A stretch of DNA of 64,000 nucleotides. Source: Paraburkholderia silviterrae (GTDB taxonomy: Bacteria; Pseudomonadota; Gammaproteobacteria; Burkholderiales; Burkholderiaceae). This document shows positions 47,155 to 54,653 of the stretch, one piece after another; the stretch's first letter is position 1, and each line of letters begins with the position of its first letter. The notes below the pieces were generated by a model. It did not search any database, had not been told where the DNA came from, and saw only the letters and a program-made list of their open reading frames with translations. The position numbers were made by a program, and so were the translations under genes. The stretch covers positions 148,574-212,573 of the forward strand of contig NZ_SMRP01000002.1 of assembly GCF_004353915.1 (NCBI RefSeq). The letters are read 5' to 3'.

Positions 47155-48522
47155 ATGTCCGATTCATCGTCACCGTTCGCGTCGCCTGTGCGCGCGGCCG
47201 CGCGAGACACCAGCGGTGCCGGTGCACAGCCGCAAGCGCAATCCGATCAGCATGTGGCGCACAGTGCGCACGTTGGCTCCCAGCCGTTCGTCTATCTGGG
47301 TCGTCAGCCTATCATCGACCGCAGCGGCGCGCTCACCGCGTACGAGCTGCTCTTTCGGGGCAGCGCGCAAAACCGCGCCGACGTGACCGACGACGCGCTC
47401 GCCACCGCACAGGTGATCACGCGCACCATGGGTCAGCTTGGCGTGCCCGCCGTGCTCGGGCGTCATCACGGCTACGTGAACATGAGCCGCGAGCTGCTCT
47501 TCGACGACATCGTGCATCTGCTGCCGCCGGGCCGCTTCGTGCTCGAGGTGCTCGAGCACGTGCATCTCGACATGGCGGTGCTCGAGCGCCTCGCGCAGCT
47601 GCGCCGCGAAGGCTACCGCATCGCCTTCGACGACGTGAGCGCGCTCACCGACAACCTGCGCCGCGCGCTGCCCTATGCGGACATCGTCAAGGTCGATCTG
47701 CGGCAGACCGAGCGCGCCGCGCTGCCCGCGCTCGTCGAGGCCATCGCCGCCGAGGGCAAGACGCTGATCGCCGAAAAGGTCGAGACGAGCGAGGACTTCG
47801 AATACGCGCGCGGCCTCGGCTTCGATCTGTTCCAGGGCTACTTCTTCGCGCGTCCGCAAATGCTGCATGCGCCACGCGTGCGGGCCTCGCGGCTCGCGCT
47901 CGTGCGCCTGCTCGCGCTGGTGGCGAGCGACGTGGGCGTGGCCGAGCTCGAGCGCGAGCTGCGCAGCCATCCGGGCGTGGTCGTGCAGCTGCTGCGGCTC
48001 GTCAATTCGAGCGCCTATGCGCCGGGGCGGCCGATCTCGTCGCTGCGCGAGGCGGTGCTCGCGGCCGGCACGCGTCAGATCGCGCGCTGGGCGCAGCTGT
48101 TGCTCTACGCGAGCGGCCGCGATCTGCCGTGGGCCTGCGACCCGCTCGTGCAGCTCGCGGGCACGCGCTCGCATTTCATGGAGCTGGCCGCGCGCAGCCT
48201 CGCGCCCAACGACGCCGTGTTCGCCGACGCCGCCTTCATGACGGGCATCTTTTCGCTCGTGCACGTGCTGGTGGGCTCGACGCCTGCACACACGCTCGAG
48301 CGGCTCGGCCTCGCGCGCGAGATCAGCGAGGCGGTGGACGGCCAGCGTGGTGAGCTCGGCATGCTGCTGCGCGTGGCGCAGGCCTGCGAGCGCGGCGACG
48401 ACCGTCTCGCCGAGGCGCTCGTGGGCGAAGCGGGCGGGCGTTTCGCGGTGCTCACGCCGGCATTGCTCGGCGAGCTCAATCTGTGGGCGAGCGCCTGGTT
48501 TTCGGCATATGCGGATGGTTGA
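47155..48522 (+). CDS. EAL-HDOD (YuxH-type) signalling protein
   Basis: 455 residues, paralogue of the protein at 41848. The EAL half (about 40-240) keeps the expected acidic and Asn positions: FVYLGRQPIIDRSGALTAYELLFRG, YVNMSRELLF, LEVLEHV, IAFDDV, DIVKVDL, LIAEKVET and GFDLFQGYFFARPQ. The HDOD half follows (LVRLLALVASDVGVAELEREL; VVQLLRLVNSSAYAPGRPISSLREAVLAAGTRQIARWAQLLLYASG). The N-terminal 35 residues are low complexity. Intact sites make c-di-GMP binding or hydrolysis possible, unlike its neighbour. Start ATG at 47155 is the first in good context. Confidence 0.88.
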   Translation: MSDSSSPFASPVRAAARDTSGAGAQPQAQSDQHVAHSAHVGSQPFVYLGRQPIIDRSGALTAYELLFRGSAQNRADVTDDALATAQVITRTMGQLGVPAVLGRHHGYVNMSRELLFDDIVHLLPPGRFVLEVLEHVHLDMAVLERLAQLRREGYRIAFDDVSALTDNLRRALPYADIVKVDLRQTERAALPALVEAIAAEGKTLIAEKVETSEDFEYARGLGFDLFQGYFFARPQMLHAPRVRASRLALVRLLALVASDVGVAELERELRSHPGVVVQLLRLVNSSAYAPGRPISSLREAVLAAGTRQIARWAQLLLYASGRDLPWACDPLVQLAGTRSHFMELAARSLAPNDAVFADAAFMTGIFSLVHVLVGSTPAHTLERLGLAREISEAVDGQRGELGMLLRVAQACERGDDRLAEALVGEAGGRFAVLTPALLGELNLWASAWFSAYADG

Positions 48523-48749
48523 AGGGCGTTCGTAAGCAGTTCATCGTCGTGCAGCCCTGCGGGCGCCCGGCCGCAGGGCCGTGGTGCTCGCCCTGCGTGC
48601 GCAGGCGGAGTGTGGTCCAATAGGGCGGTTGCCGGACGCGGCGGGACCGCGCCGCAGACCGTCGTGCCATGCCTCGCCGCTCGCGCTTCGAGCCGCCGCG
48701 CTGGCCCGGTCGCCGGCGACGCATTCGAGGTCATACGAGGACATCCGAC

Positions 48750-49313
48750 ATGAAACTGAGGTATTTCGCGGCGGGGGCCGCGGCGCTCGTGTGCGCCGGA
48801 CTTGCGTTCTTCGCGCTGAGCGCGCAGGCGACGCTCAAGCCGGGCGACTCCGCGCCCGATTTCACGACGCAGGCGTCGCTGGGCGGCAAAACCTATACCT
48901 ACTCGCTCGCCACCGAGCTCAAGAAGGGGCCGGTGGTGCTGTACTTTTACCCGGCGGCGTTCACCAAGGGGTGCACGATCGAGGCGCATGATTTTGCCGA
49001 GGCCGTCGACCAGTACAAGCAGTACGGCGCGACCGTGATCGGCGTTTCGCACGACAACATCGACACCCTCACGAAGTTTTCGGTGAGCGAGTGTCGCAGC
49101 AAGTTCCCCGTTGCCGCCGACGAGGATTCGAAGATCATCAAGGCCTACGACGCGTCGATGCCAATGCACGCCGTCATGGCCAATCGCGTCTCGTATGTGA
49201 TCGCGCCGGACGGCAAGGTCATCTACGAATACACGAGCCTCTCGCCCGACAAGCATGTGGAGAACACGCTGCGCGCCGTGAAGGAGTGGGCCGAGCAGCA
49301 TCCGCAACAGTAA
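48750..49313 (+). CDS. Exported peroxiredoxin (AhpC/BCP-like)
   Basis: 187 residues. A signal sequence (FAAGAAALVCAGLAFFALSAQA) directs it to the periplasm. The thioredoxin-fold domain starts TLKPGDSAPDFTTQ; the peroxidatic Cys is in YFYPAAFTKGCTIEAHDF (P-x3-T-x2-C) and a second Cys is in SVSECRSKFPV, as in atypical two-Cys BCP-type enzymes. It reduces peroxides, protecting the envelope. It stands alone; the next gene is unrelated. ATG 48750 is chosen since the signal peptide starts there. Confidence 0.9.
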   Translation: MKLRYFAAGAAALVCAGLAFFALSAQATLKPGDSAPDFTTQASLGGKTYTYSLATELKKGPVVLYFYPAAFTKGCTIEAHDFAEAVDQYKQYGATVIGVSHDNIDTLTKFSVSECRSKFPVAADEDSKIIKAYDASMPMHAVMANRVSYVIAPDGKVIYEYTSLSPDKHVENTLRAVKEWAEQHPQQ

Positions 49314-49498
49314 AACGCCACGCCAGCGGCGCGTAGCAGATCTCGTGCCGCGCGCCGCGGGCCGTGAGGTGCGCTTGCGATGCGGCAAACGTGGGCCGCT
49401 TCGGTAGGGCCGCGCGTGTTGCGCGCTGGTATCGTGCAGCTTTCCCCGTTCCCAGTGGTCAACCGCGGCATATGAGCGCCCGGGGGGCCCGTCTTCGT

Positions 49499-49966
49499 AT
49501 GCCTATCCTCGTTCTCTTTATCGTATTCGCCGCGCTCGTCTACGGCGCGGTCTGGTCGTTTCAGGCTTTGGCTACGCGTTTTGGCACGGACGTGGCGATC
49601 GGCGTGGCAGCGGTGGTCGTGGCTGCGCTCGCCACGCTGCTTGCGAACTGGCTGCAGCGCCGCCGCGAAGTGGCGCCGAACCTGCGCGGCGAGGGCGACT
49701 GGACTCATCGCGTGGCTGGCGTGTGGGGCGAGGCGCGGCTCGCGGCCGGCAAGCGGCTGTGCGAAGTCACGCTCGGCGAGGTTCACGGCGCGTATATCTT
49801 CGCGGACCTGAAAGGCGCGCAGCCCGGGCAGGACGCGAGCGGCTGGCACGTCGCCCTCAGCGTGGCCGATGCGGGCAAGCCGCTCTGGCAGTTGCCCATG
49901 CCGAGCGAGTGCGAGGCAAAGCGCTGGGCGCGTATTTTTACGCTGGCGATCGGGCAGAAACTTTGA
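49499..49966 (+). CDS. Small membrane protein of unknown function
   Basis: 155 residues. Two hydrophobic spans: PILVLFIVFAALVYGAVWSF (about 2-21) and VAIGVAAVVVAALATLLANW (about 36-55). The rest (GDWTHRVAGVWGEARLAAGK, GAYIFADLKGAQPG, SGWHVALSVADAGKPLW) is a soluble domain without a known motif. ATG 49499 is used; an alternative at 49472 would add nine residues. The next gene starts 50 bp downstream on the same strand. Confidence 0.68.
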   Translation: MPILVLFIVFAALVYGAVWSFQALATRFGTDVAIGVAAVVVAALATLLANWLQRRREVAPNLRGEGDWTHRVAGVWGEARLAAGKRLCEVTLGEVHGAYIFADLKGAQPGQDASGWHVALSVADAGKPLWQLPMPSECEAKRWARIFTLAIGQKL

Positions 49967-50016
49967 AACGCAGCGCAGTGTCGAATGCTCCTTGTCAGAA
50001 CTCATCCAGATTCCCC

Positions 50017-50559
50017 ATGCTTCGCAGCTTTTATGTAGGACTCGCGCTCGCTGCCACGAGTGCCACGCTTTTAACCGCCTGCGACCAGCAAAAAGTCGCC
50101 GACGCCGTGAATGCCGTCAAACCGGATTCGATGGCGTTCGGAGGACTGAAAATCGGTGTCTCGACGGTCGAGGACGTGCGGCGTCAGGCGGGTAAGCCCG
50201 AGATGGTGTGGGAGGACGACGACGGCGCGCAGCGCCTGGAATATCCGCGCGGGCCGAACGGCTTGACTACATGGATGCTCGACTTCGACGCAGACGGCAA
50301 GCTGGTCGCGATGACTCAGGCGCTGACGGCGCAGAATATCGCGCAAGTGGTGCCGGGCATGCCGCAGGACGAGGTGCGCCGCCTGCTTGGCAAGCCGGCG
50401 ACGGTCGCGAAGTACGCGCTGAGTCACGAGGAAGTATGGAGCTGGCACTGGGCCGAAGGCGGCGTGGCCGGCGACGGCATGTTCAACGCCCATTTTTCGC
50501 CGGATGGGCTCGTGGTCCGCACTTCGCGCTCTGACGCTCCCGGGCACGAGCAGCATTGA
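50017..50559 (+). CDS. BamE/SmpA-like lipoprotein, second copy
   Basis: 180 residues. Lipoprotein signal with lipobox LTAC near residue 22. It has two repeated BamE-like units: FGGLKIGVSTVEDVRRQAGKPEMVWEDDDG with EYPRGPNGLTTWMLDFD, and GMPQDEVRRLLGKPATVA with VWSWHWAEGG. Clearly paralogous to the protein at 24833. Likely an outer-membrane-anchored protein facing the periplasm. ATG 50017 starts the signal peptide. A DUF1232 gene follows after 43 bp. Confidence 0.85.
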   Translation: MLRSFYVGLALAATSATLLTACDQQKVADAVNAVKPDSMAFGGLKIGVSTVEDVRRQAGKPEMVWEDDDGAQRLEYPRGPNGLTTWMLDFDADGKLVAMTQALTAQNIAQVVPGMPQDEVRRLLGKPATVAKYALSHEEVWSWHWAEGGVAGDGMFNAHFSPDGLVVRTSRSDAPGHEQH

Positions 50560-50602
50560 CGAGGCGTGCGTTGCAGGCCCTACGCGGGCAAGGAAGGTGG
50601 AG

Positions 50603-50854
50603 ATGAAACGTATCGCTCTATTGTGGAATGTCGTGAAGGGCGATCTGCGCGTGTTGTGGTTCGCGCTGCGTCAGCCCGGACGCCCGGGGTGGTTGATGCC
50701 CGCGACGGCGCTCGTCGCGCTCTATGCGCTCGCGCCGTTCAATATCGCGCTGCCGCTGGTGGGCGTGGTCGACGATGGCATTCTCGTGCCGCTGGTACTG
50801 CATCTGCTGGTGCGTTGTTTGCCGATGGATTTGAGGCGGGCAGGGCGGGTTTGA
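50603..50854 (+). CDS. DUF1232 (YkvA-like) small membrane protein
   Basis: 83 residues. Fits DUF1232: LRVLWFALRQPGRPGWLMPA, then LVALYALAPFNIALPLVGVVDDGILVPLVLHLL, corresponding to the family's YALSPIDLIPD...GYLDD pattern. Probably one or two membrane helices. GAAGGTGGAG precedes ATG at a good distance. Role unknown in the whole family. Likely shares a transcript with the upstream lipoprotein gene. Confidence 0.8.
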   Translation: MKRIALLWNVVKGDLRVLWFALRQPGRPGWLMPATALVALYALAPFNIALPLVGVVDDGILVPLVLHLLVRCLPMDLRRAGRV

Positions 50855-50910
50855 CGGCCCCAGGCGCGAAGCCGTTTTTGTCGAATTTTGCGAGTGAAGA
50901 TCTCCATAGA

Positions 50911-50928
50911 TGTAAGATATACTTTACA
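50911..50928. promoter_or_regulatory. Operator-like dyad upstream of the XRE/AbiEii pair
   Basis: TGTAAGATATACTTTACA is an 18-bp imperfect palindrome (outer TGTAA/TTACA exact, two mismatched inner pairs), AT-rich and overlapping TATAC-like promoter sequence, 37 bp before the XRE gene start. The position suits autorepression by the antitoxin. Confidence 0.5.
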
Positions 50929-50965
50929 TTGACGGGTGGCCAGCTTGGGCGCCCTGGAGGTCATC

Positions 50966-51445
50966 ATGCAACTCTACGAGATTGGCCAGGCAGTGGCGAA
51001 ACGGCGCGCGGAACTCGATCTCACTCAAGCACAACTGGCGAAACTCGCCGGTCTGTCGCGACTCACCATTAATCAGCTCGAGTCGGGCAAAGTCAAGGAC
51101 CTGGGCATCAACAAGCTGATTCCGCTGCTCAGTGTGCTCGGCCTCGAACTCGCTGCCACGCCAAGGCCGCAGCAACGGGGCCTCTATAAGGCCGCGGTGA
51201 GTGCGAACGTCAGCTACAAAGGGCATCTCACGGAGCGTTTGCTCACCGACGCGCTTTCCACGGGCCAGATTCCAGCAGGATACGAATCTCAAATCTCGGC
51301 CATCCTCGACGAGGTTCCTGTGCCCGTCGTCGTAAAAGCGGTCGAAGAAGCCTCCAGGTGCTCCGGTACGCCACTGAGGCAGATCTGGAAGAATCTCGCC
51401 TCATGGTCGAAGGACCTTCATCTGTATCGGGGAGTATGGGTATGA
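50966..51445 (+). CDS. XRE-family antitoxin-like regulator
   Basis: 159 residues. Residues about 5-65 are an XRE HTH: IGQAVAKRRAELDLTQAQLAKLAGLSRLTINQLESGK, ending NKLIPLLSVLGLEL. A C-terminal domain (about 80-155) lacks a known enzyme motif (LTERLLTDALSTGQIP; PLRQIWKNLASWSKDL) and is likely the toxin-binding part. GGAGGTCATC sets ATG 50966. It precedes and overlaps the nucleotidyltransferase gene by ATGA, the antitoxin-first order of AbiE-like type IV pairs. Confidence 0.85.
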   Translation: MQLYEIGQAVAKRRAELDLTQAQLAKLAGLSRLTINQLESGKVKDLGINKLIPLLSVLGLELAATPRPQQRGLYKAAVSANVSYKGHLTERLLTDALSTGQIPAGYESQISAILDEVPVPVVVKAVEEASRCSGTPLRQIWKNLASWSKDLHLYRGVWV

Positions 51446-52116
51446 GCACACCTTCGTCTCTGCCCAGTGGCCCGTGGCAGACTCTCTTCCGGCATGCGTT
51501 GACGCTTGTCGACGAAATACGTACGTATGGCACGTCCAGTCCGTTCTGGACCTTCGGCGGCGGCACAGTGCTCATGCTGCGCTATGGCCACCGAATGAGC
51601 AAGGACATCGATATCTTCGTTCCAAATCCGCAGTATCTTGGGTACGTTAATCCTCGCATCAACGACACGGCATCGGGGATCACGACGGACTACGACGAGC
51701 ACGCGGGATTTGTGAAGCTCATCTTGCCCGAAGGCGAAATCGACTTCGTCGTTTCCCCGAATCTGACTTCGCCCGGCTATGACGAATGGACGTTGATGGG
51801 GCAGTTGGTCAAGGTCGAGACTGCGGCGGAAATTGTCGCCAAGAAGATGTGGTATCGCGGAGATCGCCCGACGGCGCGAGACTTATTTGATCTGAGTCTC
51901 GTGATCGAAAAGGAGCCGGATAGTTTGAGGGCGGCTAGCGCATATCTCATTCGGCATCGTGAGACGTTTCTACGGCTTCTTGTTGAGCATCGTGAATTTC
52001 TGATGTCGAGATTCAATGATATGGAGACGCTGCGCTACACACCTTCATTTGACTACTGTGTCGGGCTGGCGATTGAGTTTCTGACGGCTATGCCGGGCGA
52101 TACCGCTAGTCGATGA
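51442..52116 (+). CDS. AbiEii-type nucleotidyltransferase toxin
   Basis: 224 residues. DNA-polymerase-beta-type nucleotidyltransferase signature: FWTFGGGTVLMLRYGHRMSKDIDIFVP (G-G-G-T, R, S-x-D-I-D), then EIDFVVSP with the third acid, and KVETAAEIVAKKMWYRGDRPTARDLFDL, a pattern conserved in AbiEii/toxin type IV family proteins. AbiEii toxins stop translation and protect against phage. It overlaps the XRE gene by ATGA. An alternative ATG six bases upstream exists. G+C is lower than surrounding genes. Confidence 0.85.
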   Translation: MSTPSSLPSGPWQTLFRHALTLVDEIRTYGTSSPFWTFGGGTVLMLRYGHRMSKDIDIFVPNPQYLGYVNPRINDTASGITTDYDEHAGFVKLILPEGEIDFVVSPNLTSPGYDEWTLMGQLVKVETAAEIVAKKMWYRGDRPTARDLFDLSLVIEKEPDSLRAASAYLIRHRETFLRLLVEHREFLMSRFNDMETLRYTPSFDYCVGLAIEFLTAMPGDTASR

Positions 52117-52576
52117 GCACGGGCTTCGGTGGTGCAGATTGTAAAAGGCTCAGTGAATACTAGTTCGGAACCCAGCGAGGCCGACTGAGTTCGACGAAGA
52201 GCGGACTCTCGCCTGTGTCACTTTTCATGGCATCCGACCAGCCAGCACATCGAGTGGATTGGAGACGGCTCCGTAGCCGAGCTTTAGAACAGAGGCATAA
52301 GTCAAGGTCATTGACACATCCAAATGTACAAGCAACTATTGTACCGTGTGAATATCGCTATCTACCTGAATTAAATTTTTTGCAGAGCAGTACATAGCTT
52401 GCGCGGTCTGGTCGATTTTTCGAGCTAGGTATGCCTACATCGCCTCATCGTTTATCATCGGTCTTTCGAAGTGATGCTGAAATCTTCGTGTCTGCTTGAA
52501 CTGTTAGCGTTTCTGTCCAAGCGCGGTACCTTTAACGAAGACTTCCTTAGAACTCACCCTCAGAAACGGTTAACAA
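52117..52576. other. AT-rich intergenic region, 460 bp
   Basis: Non-coding gap between the toxin gene and the DUF262 fusion gene, clearly AT-richer than the chromosome background. A 60-codon open frame at 52215-52397 has no recognisable motif. No tRNA, repeat or terminator was found. It may hold the promoter of the fusion gene. Confidence 0.5.
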
Positions 52577-54373
52577 ATGGCAAGCATAAAGCAAGATCTT
52601 ACAAATCGGAACGAGAGCGTTGAACGCGTGTACGGTTTCAATGCGGAGAGCAGATTTCTCGTAAATCGTCGGTATCAACGGAAACTCGTCTGGTCCATAG
52701 ATGAGAAGCGAGCATTTATAGACTCACTTCGTCAGGCGTTTCCCGTTCCGTTGATTTTGCTTGCAGATGTGGACCACGAGGGGGAGGACCGCTTTGAGAT
52801 CATTGACGGAATGCAGCGGCTAAACGCAATCGTCTCCTTCATAGAAGGTGAGTTCGATCTCGACGGAGCGTACTTTGATCTGCAGGCGATGGCTCAGACG
52901 AAGCTCCTCCTTGACAAGGCCCAGTTGCTTCAGAAGACGCCGGTTCTCGATCGGGCAATCTGCGTCAAGATTGTTGGCTACAGCTTGCCGCTCACAGTTT
53001 ATCCTGCTACCGCTCACACGCAAATCGATGAGATCTTTCGCAGAATCAATGCCTATGGAAGGCACCTGTCAAGGCAGGAGCTTCGCGTCGCAGGTGTCAC
53101 AAGCTCTTTTGCCCAACTTGTACGAAATCTAGCTGCAAGGGTTCGAGGTGACGTGTCGGCAAGCGACAAGCTGTATTTGTCCTCGATGAAGCAGATAAGT
53201 ATCACTAGCAAGGAGTTGCCCTATGGCTTGAACGTTGACACGATTTTTTGGGTTCAAAATAACATTCTCACTCGCGAGTACATTCGCCAATCGCGCGATG
53301 AGGAACTTATAGCTGACATGCTCGGCTATGTGCTTCTTACTCCAAAGGTATCCTCCAGCGCGGAGATTATCGATGAATTCTTCGGCTATTCACCGAACGG
53401 TGCAAAGCAAGCTCGACGAGACGAGATCGAGGCTGCTGTAAAAAAGGTCGGCAGCGACGTCCTTATTATGCAATACATGGCAGTTCACGATGTTTTTCGC
53501 GAGATCGTGAAGGCATCCGGAAAACGTTTCAGCGAGTTAATGTTCGCGGATGCTGGGCAGCGCGTACCTCGCTATTTTCAGAGCGTCTTTTTGGCTCTTT
53601 GGGAGCTATTGATTAACGAGCAGTTGGTCATCAAAGATGTAAAAAGAGCAGCCAAGGCGCTCGACGGTGCGGGTGAGAATATTTCCATCGGTGGCGGTGG
53701 CGGACGATTCAGCGCAGATGATCGGGAAAAGAATATCACGGTGGTTAGAGGCCTTCTTCAGAAAAGTTTCTCGAAGAGAAAGCAAAATGACCCTGCATTG
53801 TCGTCGTGGACCACGGAGTTCGAGAATATTCTGATGCAGTCATACACGGAGCAAGCGCTCTATGACTTTAAGCAAGGATTCATGTTCTTGGATGGCTCCG
53901 CGAAATTCGATGAACCTCTATTCGAGAAAGTGTTCAAAACACTTGCTGCGATGGCCAATCAGGGCCCAGGGGCGGTTGGGTACGTAATCGTCGGCGTGGC
54001 CGACGATGCGAAGACGGCGGCGCGAATTAAGGATCTTTATGGAATAACTCCGATATCGTACCAGCGATTCTTGATCACCGGTATCGACCACGAAGCCGCT
54101 GCGCTTCCGAAGAAGTTAGACTCCTATTTCCTTGGAATAACGCAGCGGCTCGCTGCAACGCAGATGACTGAGTGGGCCCGCGCTCAAATATCCCGAGACG
54201 TGCGATTGATCTCGTACTCTGATCGATCCCTTGTGATCTTTAGGGTGGAGGCAGGTCATGAGCCCTGCGACTTTCATGGAAAATACTACGAAAGGCACGG
54301 ATCGAATGTATCTGAGATTGCGCAGCCAGGGTACGCTGCGCTGTTTCGGCGCTTCTTGAGCGCGAAAGCATAG
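52577..54373 (+). CDS. DUF262 + Schlafen AlbA_2-like fusion protein, possible defence factor
   Basis: 598 residues. Residues about 20-190 carry the DUF262 (GmrSD N-terminal, ParB-like) marks: LVNRRYQRKLVW, SLRQAFPVPLILL, FEIIDGMQRLNAIVSF (I-D-G-x-Q-R) and IDEIFRRINAYGRHLSRQELR. In GmrSD-type enzymes this domain binds and hydrolyses nucleotides. A middle helical part follows (about 195-400). Residues about 408-598 look like the Schlafen AlbA_2 domain: EQALYDFKQGF (E-x-F-K), KTLAAMANQGPGAVGYVIVG, VAD, LITGIDHEAAAL and YYERHGSN (R-x-G-S). No DUF1524/HNH nuclease motif is present. Lower G+C and solitary location suggest transfer. Function is inferred. Confidence 0.75.
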   Translation: MASIKQDLTNRNESVERVYGFNAESRFLVNRRYQRKLVWSIDEKRAFIDSLRQAFPVPLILLADVDHEGEDRFEIIDGMQRLNAIVSFIEGEFDLDGAYFDLQAMAQTKLLLDKAQLLQKTPVLDRAICVKIVGYSLPLTVYPATAHTQIDEIFRRINAYGRHLSRQELRVAGVTSSFAQLVRNLAARVRGDVSASDKLYLSSMKQISITSKELPYGLNVDTIFWVQNNILTREYIRQSRDEELIADMLGYVLLTPKVSSSAEIIDEFFGYSPNGAKQARRDEIEAAVKKVGSDVLIMQYMAVHDVFREIVKASGKRFSELMFADAGQRVPRYFQSVFLALWELLINEQLVIKDVKRAAKALDGAGENISIGGGGGRFSADDREKNITVVRGLLQKSFSKRKQNDPALSSWTTEFENILMQSYTEQALYDFKQGFMFLDGSAKFDEPLFEKVFKTLAAMANQGPGAVGYVIVGVADDAKTAARIKDLYGITPISYQRFLITGIDHEAAALPKKLDSYFLGITQRLAATQMTEWARAQISRDVRLISYSDRSLVIFRVEAGHEPCDFHGKYYERHGSNVSEIAQPGYAALFRRFLSAKA

Positions 54374-54606
54374 AGGGGGGCGCGACGAAGCGGTTCTGTT
54401 AATTGCTAGTCTTTTGGATCTACTCCCGAAGCTTAGACGCCCAATTCTTGTGTCGAGTGGACATCCTCTGGCCTACGGCCTCCGCCGGCCGCTCATGTCC
54501 AATGGTGGGCGGCCGTTTCTGGCCATTGATTCGGCAGGTCGAGTGCCCGCTTTCTGTCGACAGGTACTCTCTGCTCCCGCGCATTTCGACATAGAACTTG
54601 GTATAG

Positions 54607-54635
54607 GGGCGGCTGAAGCCTCACTTCAGCCGCCC
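54607..54635 (-). terminator. Hairpin between the fusion gene and the mdtABC-like operon
   Basis: GGGCGGCTGAAG and CTTCAGCCGCCC form a perfect 12-bp stem with loop CCTCA, 19 bp past the mdtC stop on the minus strand. No long T-run on either side, but the location suits transcription end of the RND operon, possibly in both directions. Confidence 0.65.
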
Positions 54636-54653
54636 TTATATGTAGGTCAGCCT

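Noticed and set aside
52215..52397. A 60-codon open frame between toxin and DUF262 fusion genes
   Set aside because: No convincing ribosome site, no motif and no coding bias; left as intergenic.
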